A DNA stretch of 64,000 bases from Allobosea sp. CS1GBMeth4 (GTDB taxonomy: Bacteria > Pseudomonadota > Alphaproteobacteria > Rhizobiales > Beijerinckiaceae), in the NCBI RefSeq assembly GCF_900185715.1, contig NZ_FYAS01000031.1, positions 1 through 64,000 on the forward strand, read 5' to 3'. This document shows, one piece after another, positions 18,419-27,345 of this stretch. The notes under the pieces were generated by a model. The model worked only from the letters and a program-made list of their open reading frames with translations. It did no database searches and was not told the DNA's origin. Both the position numbers and the translations under genes were made by a program. Each line of letters opens with the position of its first letter. Within the stretch, counting starts at the first letter, position 1.

Positions 18419-19375
18419 TCAGCGCTCCGCCAGCACGAGCAGTCCCGGCACCGGCCGGCCGCGATCGATGCGGGTGCTCTGCGCCTCGACCAGCACCGGC
18501 TGCAATCCCGCTTCACCGAGCCCCGCCCGGAGCCAGCCCTCGGCATGGGCGAAGCGCCGATCCTGCCCGACCGCCACGCCCTCGCCGTCATGGCTCTGCA
18601 CGGTGAAGGCGAGCAGCCCGCCCGTCCTGAGCACCCGCGCGCTCTGATGGAAGCTCGGCGCGAGATCGCCGAGATAGACGAAGACGTCGGCGGCGAGGAC
18701 GAGATCGGCCGAGGCGTCGGGGCGGCTCGCCAGGAAGGCGGTGAGGCCGGCGGTGGCGAGCTTGTCGTAGAGCGGGCCGCCATCGTCGCGCCTTTTGGCC
18801 TGCGCCTTGGCGATCATCCGCGGCGAGAGATCGCAGCCGGCGAGGAACTCCGCCTCGGCACGGATCGCCTCGCCCATCAGCCCGGTGCCGCAGCCGAGAT
18901 CCAGGACGGTCCCGAAGCGGAAGGGGCGGCCGGCCTTGGCGCAATGGCGGGCGAGCGCGTCCTCGAGCAGCGCCGGCGCGCGGTATTGCAGCGTGCCGAC
19001 GAGATGGCTGTCGAAGCGCTCGGCATAGGCGTCGAACAGCGCGCCGGAAAAATTCTCCGAGGTCGCCTGATCGGCCGGGAGCGCGCCGATCCGGGCGAGG
19101 TCGAGCTTCGCGCCGACATGGTCGTTCGGGTCGAGACCGAGGCATTGCCGCCAGGCGGTCGCGGCCTCCTCATTGTGCCCGAGCGCTTCCTGCGCCAGCC
19201 CGTAGAGGTGCCAGGCGGCGGTGAAACCGTCATGCTCCGCGAGCGTTTGATCGAGGATGTCGATCGCCGCCCGCGCATCGCCATCCTTCAGCGCCGCCTC
19301 GGCCCAGGCATAGCGGCGGTCGAGACGCTCGTCGCCGGAACTGGCGGAATACACGCTGCTGCCCTTTTCGATCAT
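18419..19375 (-). CDS. TPR-containing SAM-dependent methyltransferase
   Basis: The 318-residue protein has an N-terminal helical region with TPR-like repeats (~20–95, e.g. AWHLYGLAQEALGHNEEA). A class I methyltransferase domain follows with motif I VLDLGCGTGLMGE (~152–164), an acidic loop CDLSP and motif IV LVLAADVFVYLGDL. It resembles uncharacterised TPR-methyltransferases of alphaproteobacteria; substrate unknown. It lies 39 bases from, and divergent to, the exonuclease gene, so promoters must overlap. It ends 62 bases before the antitoxin start. Confidence 0.78.
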   Translation of the reverse strand: MIEKGSSVYSASSGDERLDRRYAWAEAALKDGDARAAIDILDQTLAEHDGFTAAWHLYGLAQEALGHNEEAATAWRQCLGLDPNDHVGAKLDLARIGALPADQATSENFSGALFDAYAERFDSHLVGTLQYRAPALLEDALARHCAKAGRPFRFGTVLDLGCGTGLMGEAIRAEAEFLAGCDLSPRMIAKAQAKRRDDGGPLYDKLATAGLTAFLASRPDASADLVLAADVFVYLGDLAPSFHQSARVLRTGGLLAFTVQSHDGEGVAVGQDRRFAHAEGWLRAGLGEAGLQPVLVEAQSTRIDRGRPVPGLLVLAER

Positions 19376-19414
19376 GCTCGGGGTTTAACCGAGGTGCGTG
19401 ACACTGGCCAGACG

Positions 19415-20485
19415 ATGAAGCCTTCCGAGCTGCTGACGCCCACCCCGGCCGGGCTCTATTGCCCGCCGGCCGACATCCACATCGATCCCGTCCGCCCTGT
19501 GGCGCGGGCGCTGATCACCCATGGCCATTCCGACCACGCGCGAGCCGGCCATGGCGCCGTGCTGGCGACCTCGGAGACCCTTGCGATCATGGCGCTGCGC
19601 TATGGCGAGGCGTTCGCCGGTACACGGCAGCCGGTAGCCCCCGGCGAGACGGTCCGCATCGGCGCGGTCGATTTCCGCTTCGTTCCGGCCGGCCATGTCC
19701 TCGGCTCGGCCCAGATCGTGGTCGAGCACAAGGGCCTGCGCATCGTCGTCTCCGGCGACTACAAGCGCGAGCGTGACCCGACCTGCGCGCCGTTCGAACC
19801 GGTTCCCTGCGACGTCTTCATCACCGAGGCGACCTTCGGCCTGCCGGTGTTCCGCCATCCGCCGGCCCATGCCGAGACCGCCAAGCTCATCGATTCCGTC
19901 CGGCTTTTCCCGGAGCGCACCCATATTGTCGGCGCCTATTCCCTCGGCAAGGCGCAGCGGCTGATGGCGCTGATCCGCGAGGCCGGCTACGAGCGGCCGA
20001 TCTATATCCATGGCGCGGTCGAGAAGATCACCGAGCTCTACCGGGCCGAAGGCGTCCCGCTCGGCGACATCCGCAAGGTCGAGCCGGGCGAGCGCAACGC
20101 CGAGGGGCGCAGGGCATTGGCCGGCGAGATCGTCATCTGCCCGCCGAGCGCGATCCAGGACCTCTGGTCGCGCCGCTTTCCCGATCCGGTCACCGCCTTC
20201 GCCTCGGGCTGGATGCGGGTGCGGGCCCGGGCCCGCCAGAAGGGCGTCGAGCTGCCGCTGGTCATTTCCGACCATGCCGGCTGGGACGATCTCCAGGCGA
20301 CGATCCGCGAGGTCCAGGCGAACGAGATCTGGATCACCCATGGCGAGGCCGAGGCGCTGGCGCATTGGTGCGGCTCGGTCGGTCTCAGGGGCAAGCCGCT
20401 GCATCTCGTCGGCTATGGCGACGAGGGCGAGGCCGAGCCGGAGGCCAGGCCGGCGGAGGCAGAGCCGGCCGAGGTCGCGCCATGA
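19415..20485 (+). CDS. Ligase-associated MBL-fold DNA exonuclease
   Basis: The 356-residue product is a metallo-beta-lactamase fold nuclease of the beta-CASP/SNM1 type. The metal motif THGHSDHARAG (HxHxDH) lies near residue 37, with GHVLGSAQ and SGDYKRERDP further on and a C-terminal ISDHAGWDDL. Such genes are annotated as ligase-associated DNA damage response exonucleases. The C-terminus ends in a Glu/Ala/Pro-rich tail. The stop overlaps the ligase ATG, so the two are coupled. The ATG at 19415 is chosen because the earlier open frame is antisense to the methyltransferase. Confidence 0.9.
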   Translation: MKPSELLTPTPAGLYCPPADIHIDPVRPVARALITHGHSDHARAGHGAVLATSETLAIMALRYGEAFAGTRQPVAPGETVRIGAVDFRFVPAGHVLGSAQIVVEHKGLRIVVSGDYKRERDPTCAPFEPVPCDVFITEATFGLPVFRHPPAHAETAKLIDSVRLFPERTHIVGAYSLGKAQRLMALIREAGYERPIYIHGAVEKITELYRAEGVPLGDIRKVEPGERNAEGRRALAGEIVICPPSAIQDLWSRRFPDPVTAFASGWMRVRARARQKGVELPLVISDHAGWDDLQATIREVQANEIWITHGEAEALAHWCGSVGLRGKPLHLVGYGDEGEAEPEARPAEAEPAEVAP

Positions 20486-22170
20486 ACCGGTTCGCCTGGC
20501 TGCTCGACCGCCTCGCCTATGAGCCGCGCCGCAACGGCAAGCTCGCGCTGATCGCCGACTATCTGCGCAGCACGCCGGATCCCGACCGCGGCTATGCGCT
20601 GGCGGCGATGACCGGCGGGCTGGTGTTCCGGAATGCCAAGCCCGGCCTGATCCGCGCGCTGATCGCCGAGCGCACCGACCCGGTGCTGTTCGCGCTCTCC
20701 TACGATTATGTCGGCGACCTCTCCGAGACCGTCGCGCTGATGTGGCCGGTCGCCGACGCAACCCCCCTGCAAGGGGGAGGGGAAGCGCCTTTGCCCGCAG
20801 CGGAGCCCGGCCACAACCGCGCCCCGCTCACCCTTCCCGACGTCGTTGCCGGGCTGCGCAACTCCGGCAAGACCGAACTTCCGCGCCTGATCGCGTCCTG
20901 GCTCGACGCCCTCGACGAGACCGGCCGCTGGGCCCTGCTCAAGCTGATCACGGGGGGATTGCGCATCGGCGTCTCCGCCCGGCTCGCCAAGACGGCGGCC
21001 GCGAGCCTCGGCGGCATCGCGCCGGACGAGGTCGAGCAGGTCTGGCACGGGCTGGAGCCGCCCTATGTCCAGCTCTTCGCCTGGCTGGAGGGCAGGGCAC
21101 CGCGGCCGGAAGCGACCGATCCGGCGCCCTTCCGCCCGGTGATGCTCTCGCATGCGGTCGAGGACGGCGATTTCGACAAGCTCGACGCGAACGAGTTCGC
21201 GGCCGAATGGAAATGGGACGGCATCCGCGTCCAGGCCGTCGCCGGCACGCGCCCCGACGGCAGCCGCGTCGTCCGGCTCTATTCCCGCACCGGCGAGGAG
21301 ATCGGCGCCGCTTTCCCCGACCTCACCGAGGCTCTGACGCAGGACGGCGCGATCGACGGCGAGTTGCTGGTGATGCGCGAGGGCGTCGTCCAGAGCTTCA
21401 ACACGCTGCAGCAGCGGCTCAACCGCAAGCAGGTGACGGCGAAGATGCTGGCCGAGTTTCCGGCCCATATCCGCGCCTACGACCTGCTGGCCGAGGCCGA
21501 CGACGATCTGCGTAGCCTGCCCTACACCGAACGGCGCGCCCGGCTGGAGGCCTTCCTCGGCAGGCTCGACAGCGCCCGCTTCGATCTCTCGCCGCGCATT
21601 TCCTTCAGGAGCTGGGAGGAGCTGACCGCGGCCCGCGCCGATCCGTCTGCCGCCGGGGCCGGCGCCGATGCCGAGGCGGTCGAGGGCTGCATGCTGAAGC
21701 GGCTCGATTCGCCTTATCTGCCCGGCCGGCCGAAGGGCTACTGGTACAAATGGAAACGCGACGCCCGCCTGGTCGACTGCGTGCTGATGTATGCCCAGCG
21801 CGGCCACGGCAAGCGCTCCTCCTTCTACTCCGACTACACCTTCGGGGTCTGGCGGGCGGGGGAGGCGGGTGCGGACGAACTGGTGCCGGTCGGCAAGGCC
21901 TATTTCGGCTTCACCGACGAGGAATTGATCGAGATCGACCGCTATGTCCGCAAGAACACGCTGAACCGCTTCGGACCGGTTCGCGAGGTGACGCATACGC
22001 CCTCGAGCGGCCTGGTCTTCGAGGTCGCCTTCGAAGGGCTTCAGCGCTCGACACGGCACAAATCCGGCATCGCCATGCGCTTTCCGCGCATCAACCGCAT
22101 CCGCTGGGACAAGCCGCCGGGCGAGGCCGACCGGATCGAGGCGCTGGAGGCGCTGCTGCGAGGCGGCTGA
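20482..22170 (+). CDS. ATP-dependent DNA ligase (ligase-associated repair module)
   Basis: The 562-residue enzyme has an N-terminal DNA-binding domain, then the adenylation site KWDG (Lys244), and later motifs including DGELLV, AYDLL, EGCMLKR and YWYKWKRD for ligase motifs III–V. A C-terminal OB domain completes it. It seals DNA nicks with ATP and is the enzyme often annotated as cisplatin damage response ligase. The ATG overlaps the exonuclease stop codon by four bases (ATGA). All catalytic motifs are intact. Confidence 0.92.
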   Translation: MNRFAWLLDRLAYEPRRNGKLALIADYLRSTPDPDRGYALAAMTGGLVFRNAKPGLIRALIAERTDPVLFALSYDYVGDLSETVALMWPVADATPLQGGGEAPLPAAEPGHNRAPLTLPDVVAGLRNSGKTELPRLIASWLDALDETGRWALLKLITGGLRIGVSARLAKTAAASLGGIAPDEVEQVWHGLEPPYVQLFAWLEGRAPRPEATDPAPFRPVMLSHAVEDGDFDKLDANEFAAEWKWDGIRVQAVAGTRPDGSRVVRLYSRTGEEIGAAFPDLTEALTQDGAIDGELLVMREGVVQSFNTLQQRLNRKQVTAKMLAEFPAHIRAYDLLAEADDDLRSLPYTERRARLEAFLGRLDSARFDLSPRISFRSWEELTAARADPSAAGAGADAEAVEGCMLKRLDSPYLPGRPKGYWYKWKRDARLVDCVLMYAQRGHGKRSSFYSDYTFGVWRAGEAGADELVPVGKAYFGFTDEELIEIDRYVRKNTLNRFGPVREVTHTPSSGLVFEVAFEGLQRSTRHKSGIAMRFPRINRIRWDKPPGEADRIEALEALLRGG

Positions 22171-22301
22171 AGCGGAAAATGCTCGCGCGATCCGCTGTGG
22201 CTCCGCACGATTGGAGCATTGACAGCGCAGGATGCCGGGCGCTTGAAATTTCGAGGGAATCGCGTCGGCATCGCGCCGGAGCCTTGGCGCGCGGAGGGCA
22301 C

Positions 22302-22967
22302 ATGACACGGATCGTGATCGCGGACGATCATCCGCTCTTTCGCGGGGCGCTGCGCCAGGCGGTGTCGCATGCGCTGACGGGCTCGGAGGTCAGCGAGGTC
22401 GGCTCGCTCGAGGCGCTCGGCCAGGCGCTCGCCGAGGCCGCCGATACGGACCTCATCCTGCTCGATCTCTCGATGCCCGGCGTCCAGGGCTTCTCCGGCC
22501 TGCTCTTCCTGCGCGCCTCCTATCCCGAGATCCCGGTGATCGTCGTCTCGGCCAATGACGATCCGGCCGTAATCCGCCGCTGCATCGAGTTCGGCGCGCT
22601 CGGCTTCCTGCCCAAGACCGCCGAGGTCGGGCAGATGGGCGAGGCGATCCGGGCCGTGCTCGACGGCGGCGTCTGGACGCCGCCCGGCGTCGATCTCTCC
22701 GCCCCGGTCGACCACGAGACCGCCGACATGGTGCGCCGCCTCGCGACGCTGACGCCGCAGCAGGTGCGCGTGCTGATGATGCTGTCGGAAGGGCTGCTCA
22801 ACAAGCAGATCGCCTATGAGCTCGGCGTCTCCGAGGCGACGGTCAAGGCGCATGTCTCGGCGATCCTGACCAAGCTCAACGTCGACAGCCGCACCCAGGC
22901 GGTGATCGCCGCCGCCAAGATCGCCGGCGCCGGCTGGGCCGCCCAGGGCGCGTCGGCGACGAGCTGA
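22302..22967 (+). CDS. LuxR-type (NarL/FixJ) response regulator
   Basis: The 221-residue protein has an N-terminal receiver domain (acid pocket ADDHP, phospho-acceptor in LILLDLSMPG, Lys in LPKTAE). A C-terminal LuxR helix-turn-helix follows (LTPQQVRVLMMLSEG…NKQIAYELGVSEATVKAHVS). The start ATG is preceded by GCGGAGGG. No histidine kinase is adjacent, so its partner is unknown. It lies 131 bases downstream of the ligase gene and may have its own promoter. Confidence 0.88.
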   Translation: MTRIVIADDHPLFRGALRQAVSHALTGSEVSEVGSLEALGQALAEAADTDLILLDLSMPGVQGFSGLLFLRASYPEIPVIVVSANDDPAVIRRCIEFGALGFLPKTAEVGQMGEAIRAVLDGGVWTPPGVDLSAPVDHETADMVRRLATLTPQQVRVLMMLSEGLLNKQIAYELGVSEATVKAHVSAILTKLNVDSRTQAVIAAAKIAGAGWAAQGASATS

Positions 22968-23002
22968 GTCGGGACGCCAACTCGGGCTGGCCGATCGTCA
23001 CG

Positions 23003-23149
23003 GTCATTCCGGGCGCCGCATGGCGGCGAGCCCGGAACCCATGACCACGCCGATGCCCGAAGAGGCGCGGAACGACGGCGCTTGTCCTCCTGCGGTTGCC
23101 GGTGTTCATGGGTTCCGGGCTCAGGCCTGCGGCCTGCCCCGGAATGACG
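23003..23149. repeat. Dispersed palindromic intergenic repeat, copy 1
   Basis: The outer ends are inverted copies (GTCATTCCGGGC at the left, GCCCCGGAATGAC at the right). Inside, GAGCCCGGAACCCATGA pairs with TCATGGGTTCCGGGCTC. It follows the response regulator stop and precedes a small membrane protein gene. Copy 4 at 63.1 kb shares the same outer ends. Confidence 0.75.
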
Positions 23150-23231
23150 CGATGGCAGTTGACGGCGGCGTTCAGCGCGGGTTCAACCGCGAGCGGGTTT
23201 TGTCCTGCTGACGATCCGAAGGGGATTTTTC

Positions 23232-23504
23232 ATGGCCAATGGCGGCGGCGTCGAGCGCTTTCTCGGGGGCTCTCTCCTCAGCGTCCTCGTGCGCCTGTTC
23301 TTCATCTCGCTGTTGGTCGGCGCCGCCATGGCCTTCCTCGGCCTGTCGCCGCGTGGCCTGTTGGATTCGGCGCTGCGCTTCGTCCGCTCGCTCGGCGATA
23401 TGGGCTTCGACGCGGTCCGCGAGGTCGGCGGCTGGGCCCTCGCCGGCGCCTTGGTCGTCGTGCCGCTCTGGCTGATCAGCCGGTTGTTCGCCTCGAAGCG
23501 ATAG
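23232..23504 (+). CDS. Small inner membrane protein (DUF6460-like)
   Basis: The 90-residue protein has two hydrophobic segments (~15–37 and ~66–84) separated by an amphipathic stretch with SLGDMGFDAVREVGG. This layout resembles DUF6460 proteins of Hyphomicrobiales, whose role is unknown. It is preceded by a GGGGATTT-type weak ribosome site. Its last 29 bases overlap the end of the convergent MFS gene, so the two messages would be complementary at their 3' ends. Confidence 0.68.
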   Translation: MANGGGVERFLGGSLLSVLVRLFFISLLVGAAMAFLGLSPRGLLDSALRFVRSLGDMGFDAVREVGGWALAGALVVVPLWLISRLFASKR

Positions 23505-24960
23505 TGAGCGGGGCGACCGCCGGCGTCGCGCTGGCTTCAACGGGCGTTGGCAGGTTTCTGCCGGGCAGCGCGAGGGCGATACCCCCTGCCGCGAGCGACA
23601 GGGCGGCCGAGAGCGCGATCGCTGCCGAGAAGCCGGCATTGAACGCCTCGGCCGACTGGAGGCTCCCTGTGCGGCCGAACAGGGCAACAGTGACCGCGAT
23701 CCCGCAGACGCCGCCGAGGAAGCGGAACATGTTGAAGATGCCGGAGGCCTTGCCGATCTCCGGCTTGTCGACCGCGTTCAGCACGGCATTCTGGGCCGCG
23801 GGCATGGCCATCGAGATGCCGGCGCCGGCAATGACGAGCGGCGCGATCAGATTGATGAAGGCGAGGCCGGGCGCGGCGATCAGGCTGATCCAGCCGAAGC
23901 CGAGCGCCTGCAGCAGCACGCCGCCGGCGACGAGGCGGCGCTCGCCGAACCGGTTGATCAGCCGGCCGGCGATCGGCGCGACGAAGAACAGCGTTGCGGT
24001 CCAGGGCAGCAGGCGCAGGCCCGCGGCGAGCGGCCCGTGCCCCTGCGCGGCCTGGAAGAACTGCGGCAGGAAGAAGACGACGCCATACATGCCGGCATAG
24101 AACAGGAAGCTTGCGCCGACGCCGGCAGCGAACCGGCGCGAGCGGAACAGGCGCAGGGGGACCATGGGCTGCGGCGCGGAGCGCTGCCAGGCGATGAAGA
24201 GCAGGGCGAGCGCCGCGCCTCCGATCAGGGCGGTGAGGATCTCGGTGCTGGCCCAGCCGGCGCCGTTGCCGCGCAGGATGCCCCAGACCAGCCCGAAAGC
24301 GGCGAGCGTGACCAGCACCACGCCGAGCCCGTCGACCGCTCGATCCTGGCCATGGCTCTCCGGTACATGACGGCGGGCGAGGAGGATGATGGCGAGACCG
24401 ATCGGCAGGTTGATCCAGAAGATCCACTGCCAGGCCAGTCCCTGCGAGATCGCGCCGCCGATGAGTGGGCCGGCGATGATGCCGAGCCCGGTGACGCCGC
24501 TGAAGATGCCGAGCGCCTTGCCACGCTCCTGCGGCGGAAAGGCCGCGCTGAGCAGCGCCATGGCGAGCGGCATCAGCAGGGCGGCGCCGACGCCCTGGGC
24601 CGCGCGTCCCGCGATCAGCAGCGCGGCACTCCCTGAAAGCGCGCAGACAATCGAGGCCGCGACGAAGAGGGCGACCCCGGCGATGAACATCCGCTTGCGC
24701 CCGAGGCGGTCGCCGAGCGCCGCACCCGTCAGGAGCAGTACGGCGAAGCTGAGATTATAGGCGTTCAGCGTCCATTGCAGCGCTTCGATCGAGGCGCCGA
24801 AATCAGCACGGATGGTGCTCAGGCTGGTCGCCACCACCATGGCGTCGAGCGCGGCCATGAGCGAGGCCGCCGAGGTCAGGCCGAGCACCCAGTTCTTCTG
24901 GGCGGCTGATGGCGCCGCGGCGCTCGGCCCCAGTGATGGGTTCTCTCGCACATCGTTCAT
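23476..24960 (-). CDS. MFS drug/solute exporter (DHA2 family)
   Basis: The ~494-residue membrane protein shows the DHA2 (EmrB/QacA, 14-helix) pattern. Motif A is GAALGDRLGRKRMF in the loop after helix 2, motif C-like GPLIGGAIS is in helix 5, and further helices continue to the C-terminus. Members export drugs or organic compounds by proton antiport. I place the start at the ATG at 24960, behind CGGGAG. An upstream TTG at 24999 would put a putative operator inside the gene. It is co-oriented with an HxlR regulator just upstream and shares operator-like palindromes with it, so regulated export is likely. Confidence 0.86.
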   Translation of the reverse strand: MNDVRENPSLGPSAAAPSAAQKNWVLGLTSAASLMAALDAMVVATSLSTIRADFGASIEALQWTLNAYNLSFAVLLLTGAALGDRLGRKRMFIAGVALFVAASIVCALSGSAALLIAGRAAQGVGAALLMPLAMALLSAAFPPQERGKALGIFSGVTGLGIIAGPLIGGAISQGLAWQWIFWINLPIGLAIILLARRHVPESHGQDRAVDGLGVVLVTLAAFGLVWGILRGNGAGWASTEILTALIGGAALALLFIAWQRSAPQPMVPLRLFRSRRFAAGVGASFLFYAGMYGVVFFLPQFFQAAQGHGPLAAGLRLLPWTATLFFVAPIAGRLINRFGERRLVAGGVLLQALGFGWISLIAAPGLAFINLIAPLVIAGAGISMAMPAAQNAVLNAVDKPEIGKASGIFNMFRFLGGVCGIAVTVALFGRTGSLQSAEAFNAGFSAAIALSAALSLAAGGIALALPGRNLPTPVEASATPAVAPLTIASRRTTG

Positions 24961-24985
24961 CCCGCAGGCTCCCGTCACAAGTTTG

Positions 24986-25026
24986 CTTGCATCATGCAAG
25001 TTTGTGACTCGCTTGCGTGATGCAAG
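24986..25026. promoter_or_regulatory. Two HxlR-type operator palindromes before the MFS gene
   Basis: CTTGCATCATGCAAG (24986–25000) and CTTGCGTGATGCAAG (25012–25026) are two near-identical 15-base palindromes with their centres 26 bases apart. They lie directly upstream of the MFS start. A third version occurs upstream of the HxlR gene at 25635–25647. The shared core is TTGC-N5-GCAA. Confidence 0.65.
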
Positions 25027-25154
25027 TCAAGACTCATGCGAAGCGAGAGGCCGCGGACCATCCTCCGGGAGACAGGCAGCGGATTGCCACGACGTGCTGG
25101 TGCGGCCGCTATCGGGCTGACGATTGTCCGGGCTCGATCACGACGCGCGAGCGA

Positions 25155-25613
25155 TTACCGCCGGATTTTCGGGCGTGACTGGCGGCGTCGTGCGACGACA
25201 TCGGCGACCGCGACTTCGGCGTCGCCGTCGGCTTCTCGCAACTGTACGGTCACCGGCTGGCCGTCAGTGCGGTTTGCGAACAGGACCGGGCCGGGCTCGA
25301 CCCATTTGTCGCCCCATTGAGTCAGGGCGATGATTACCGGCTTCAGCTCCAGCCCCTTCTGGGTGAGCACGTATTCGGCCGGCTCGCCCGGCGTGCCGCC
25401 TTGCCGGCGCTCCATCAGCCCAGCCGCCACGAAGGTCTCCAGGCGCTTGGCGAGGATGTTGGTGGCGATGCCGAGCTTCTTCTGGAACTGCGAGAAGCGC
25501 GTGTAGCCGCGGAACATCGCATCGCGCAGGATCAGAAGGCTCCAGCGTTCGCCGACCAGCTCCAGCGCAAAGGCGGCGGCACAGTCTTGATTGGCATAGA
25601 GGCGTCCGAGCAT
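25155..25613 (-). CDS. HxlR-family transcriptional regulator
   Basis: The 152-residue protein matches the HxlR winged helix-turn-helix family. A conserved Cys follows the N-terminus (NQDCAAAFALELVGERWS), then LLILRDAMFRGYTRFSQFQK, the recognition region ATNILAKRLETFVAAGLMER and a wing EYVLTQKGLELKPVI. Such proteins sense electrophiles, quinones or other ligands. It lies upstream of, and parallel to, the MFS exporter and has the same palindrome in its own promoter. It therefore probably regulates both genes. Confidence 0.88.
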   Translation of the reverse strand: MLGRLYANQDCAAAFALELVGERWSLLILRDAMFRGYTRFSQFQKKLGIATNILAKRLETFVAAGLMERRQGGTPGEPAEYVLTQKGLELKPVIIALTQWGDKWVEPGPVLFANRTDGQPVTVQLREADGDAEVAVADVVARRRQSRPKIRR

Positions 25614-25634
25614 GTCGCAAAGATAATGTATCGC

Positions 25635-25647
25635 TTGCGTGACGCAA
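25635..25647. promoter_or_regulatory. HxlR-type operator before its own gene
   Basis: TTGCGTGACGCAA is a 13-base near-perfect palindrome 22 bases upstream of the HxlR start codon. It has the same core as the two sites before the MFS gene, suggesting autoregulation. Confidence 0.55.
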
Positions 25648-25670
25648 CTTTGTGCTCGGTTGATCTCCTC

Positions 25671-26759
25671 TCAGACCGCCTGCCCGCGCGCGATCGCTTC
25701 CGCATCGCGCCCGACCAGCGCATCGAGGCGCGGCAGCCCGGCCTTGCGCACCTCCATGTCGAGCCCGCGCTTGATCTCGCCGACCAGACCCGGCCCCTTG
25801 AACACCAGCGCCGAGTAGAATTGCACCAGGCTCGCCCCGGCCCGGATCTTGGCGAAGGCCGTCTGCGCCGAATCGATGCCGCCGACGCCGATCAGCGGGA
25901 ACTGGCGTTCCACCCGCAGGAAGGTCTCGGCGAGGATGCGCGTCGAGGCCGAAAAGAGCGGCTTGCCGGAAAGGCCGCCCGTCTCGGCTCGATTGGCGCT
26001 GCGCAGGCTCTCGGGGCGCGCGATCGTGGTGTTGGAGACGATCATGCCGTCGACCTTGCGGCGGCGGGCGACAGCGACCATGCCGTCGAGCTCGGGCATT
26101 GAGAGGTCGGGCGCGATCTTGATCAGCACCGGCGTCGGGTTGCCGCCGGCGGCCGCCTCGTCGCGGGCCGCGAGCGTGCGCGCGATCAGCTCGTCGAGCG
26201 CGCTCTCGGCCTGCAGGTCGCGCAGGCCCGGCGTGTTCGGCGAGGAGACGTTGACCGTGAGGAAATCGGCGAGCGGCGCGAGCCGTCCCGCCAGCACCGC
26301 ATAGTCGGCGCTGCGGTCGGCCGACTCCTTGTTGGCGCCGAGATTGACGCCGACGATGCCGCCCTTCTTGCGGCGCGCCGCGAGCCTCGCCGCGACCGCC
26401 TCCATGCCCTCGCTGTTGAGGCCGTAGCGGTTGATCACCGCCTCGTCCTCCGGCAGGCGGAAGACGCGCGGGCGCGGATTGCCCGGCTGCGGCAGCGGCG
26501 TCACGCCGCCGACCTCGACGAAGCCGAAGCCGAGGCCGAGCGCGCCGTCGACCGCCTCGGCATTCTTGTCGAAGCCCGCAGCGAGGCCGACCGGGTTGGG
26601 GAAGCGCAGGCCGAAGGCCTCGACCGTCAGCGACGGCGGGTCGGCGGCCGGGCGCAGCGGCGGCACGGCCGCCAGGGCCGAGATCGTCAGCCGATGGGCC
26701 TGCTCGGCATCGAGCTTGTGGATCAGCGGCCGGGCCAGACCGAACAGCGCTCCGATCAC
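25671..26759 (-). CDS. pyrD: Dihydroorotate dehydrogenase (quinone), class 2
   Basis: PyrD oxidises dihydroorotate to orotate in pyrimidine synthesis, passing electrons to quinone at the inner membrane. The 362-residue product has the class 2 N-terminal amphipathic extension ([19 protein letters not shown]). FMN/substrate motifs follow: [40 protein letters not shown] with the catalytic Ser, IVSNTT and GVGGI. The GTG start at 26759 overlaps the stop of the DUF952 gene (GTGA), so the pair is translationally coupled. Confidence 0.95.
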   Translation of the reverse strand: MIGALFGLARPLIHKLDAEQAHRLTISALAAVPPLRPAADPPSLTVEAFGLRFPNPVGLAAGFDKNAEAVDGALGLGFGFVEVGGVTPLPQPGNPRPRVFRLPEDEAVINRYGLNSEGMEAVAARLAARRKKGGIVGVNLGANKESADRSADYAVLAGRLAPLADFLTVNVSSPNTPGLRDLQAESALDELIARTLAARDEAAAGGNPTPVLIKIAPDLSMPELDGMVAVARRRKVDGMIVSNTTIARPESLRSANRAETGGLSGKPLFSASTRILAETFLRVERQFPLIGVGGIDSAQTAFAKIRAGASLVQFYSALVFKGPGLVGEIKRGLDMEVRKAGLPRLDALVGRDAEAIARGQAV

Positions 26760-27097
26760 GCGACATCCTCCGGAAAGACATGGCCGGTTTCGCCGCGCGG
26801 CAACGGCGCGATCCAGCGCGCCTGCTTCGGATCGAGCGGGCCGTAGAGATGCGGGAACAGCGCCCCGCCGCGTGAGGGCTCGTAGCGCAGCGCTTCGCCG
26901 AGGACGGCCGGGTCGACGGCGATCAGCAGCAGCCCGTCCTGGCCGGCGAAGTGCTTCGCCGCGGTCTCGCGGACCTGCGCGCCGGTCGAGAAATGGATGA
27001 AGCCGTCGGCGAGGTCGACCGGGGCTCCCCGGAAGAGGCCGCTGGCCTCGGCCTCGCGCCAGAGCGCCTCGGGACAGATCTTGTAGATGAGCGGCAT
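26756..27097 (-). CDS. DUF952 family protein
   Basis: The 113-residue protein has the DUF952 pattern: [14 protein letters not shown] at the start, then [12 protein letters not shown] and a C-terminal FPHLYGPL with basic residues. The family is small, cytoplasmic and uncharacterised; its fold is reported to resemble ADP-ribosyltransferase-like domains. I start at the ATG at 27097 (MPLIYK) rather than 33 bases upstream because conservation begins there. It is coupled to pyrD, a common arrangement in this group of bacteria. Confidence 0.84.
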   Translation of the reverse strand: MPLIYKICPEALWREAEASGLFRGAPVDLADGFIHFSTGAQVRETAAKHFAGQDGLLLIAVDPAVLGEALRYEPSRGGALFPHLYGPLDPKQARWIAPLPRGETGHVFPEDVA

Positions 27098-27258
27098 GCT
27101 GCGGACATATCGCCTGAATGCCGCCGGCAAAAGCGGAAACCGTGCCGCACCCCGTCCCGCTCCGGTTTTCTTCGCCTGGGTCGCAGCGCGCTGCGGCCGC
27201 GCTGCCTCCGCAGGTGGACAAAGGCGGCCTCAGGCGCATTTTTCTCATGCGAATCAGA

Positions 27259-27291
27259 TTGAATTCTTATTCGATAGGGGATATTTCCTAT
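27259..27291 (+). promoter_or_regulatory. Promoter with overlapping palindrome, S24 regulator gene
   Basis: TTGAAT (27259–27264) and TATTTC (27282–27287) are 17 bases apart, a good sigma-70 layout in a locally AT-rich patch. An 18-base imperfect palindrome, ATAGGGGATATTTCCTAT (27274–27291), covers the −10 box. It lies 55 bases before the S24 regulator start and could be its own operator. Confidence 0.45.
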
Positions 27292-27345
27292 GGTCATCCC
27301 CGCTTTGCGCCGCGCCGGCACTTTCAGGAACGAGGCCTCTCCGCG

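Noticed and set aside
24961..24999. Longer MFS protein starting at a TTG at 24999
   Set aside because: It would place an operator palindrome in the coding region. The ATG at 24960 has a proper ribosome site.
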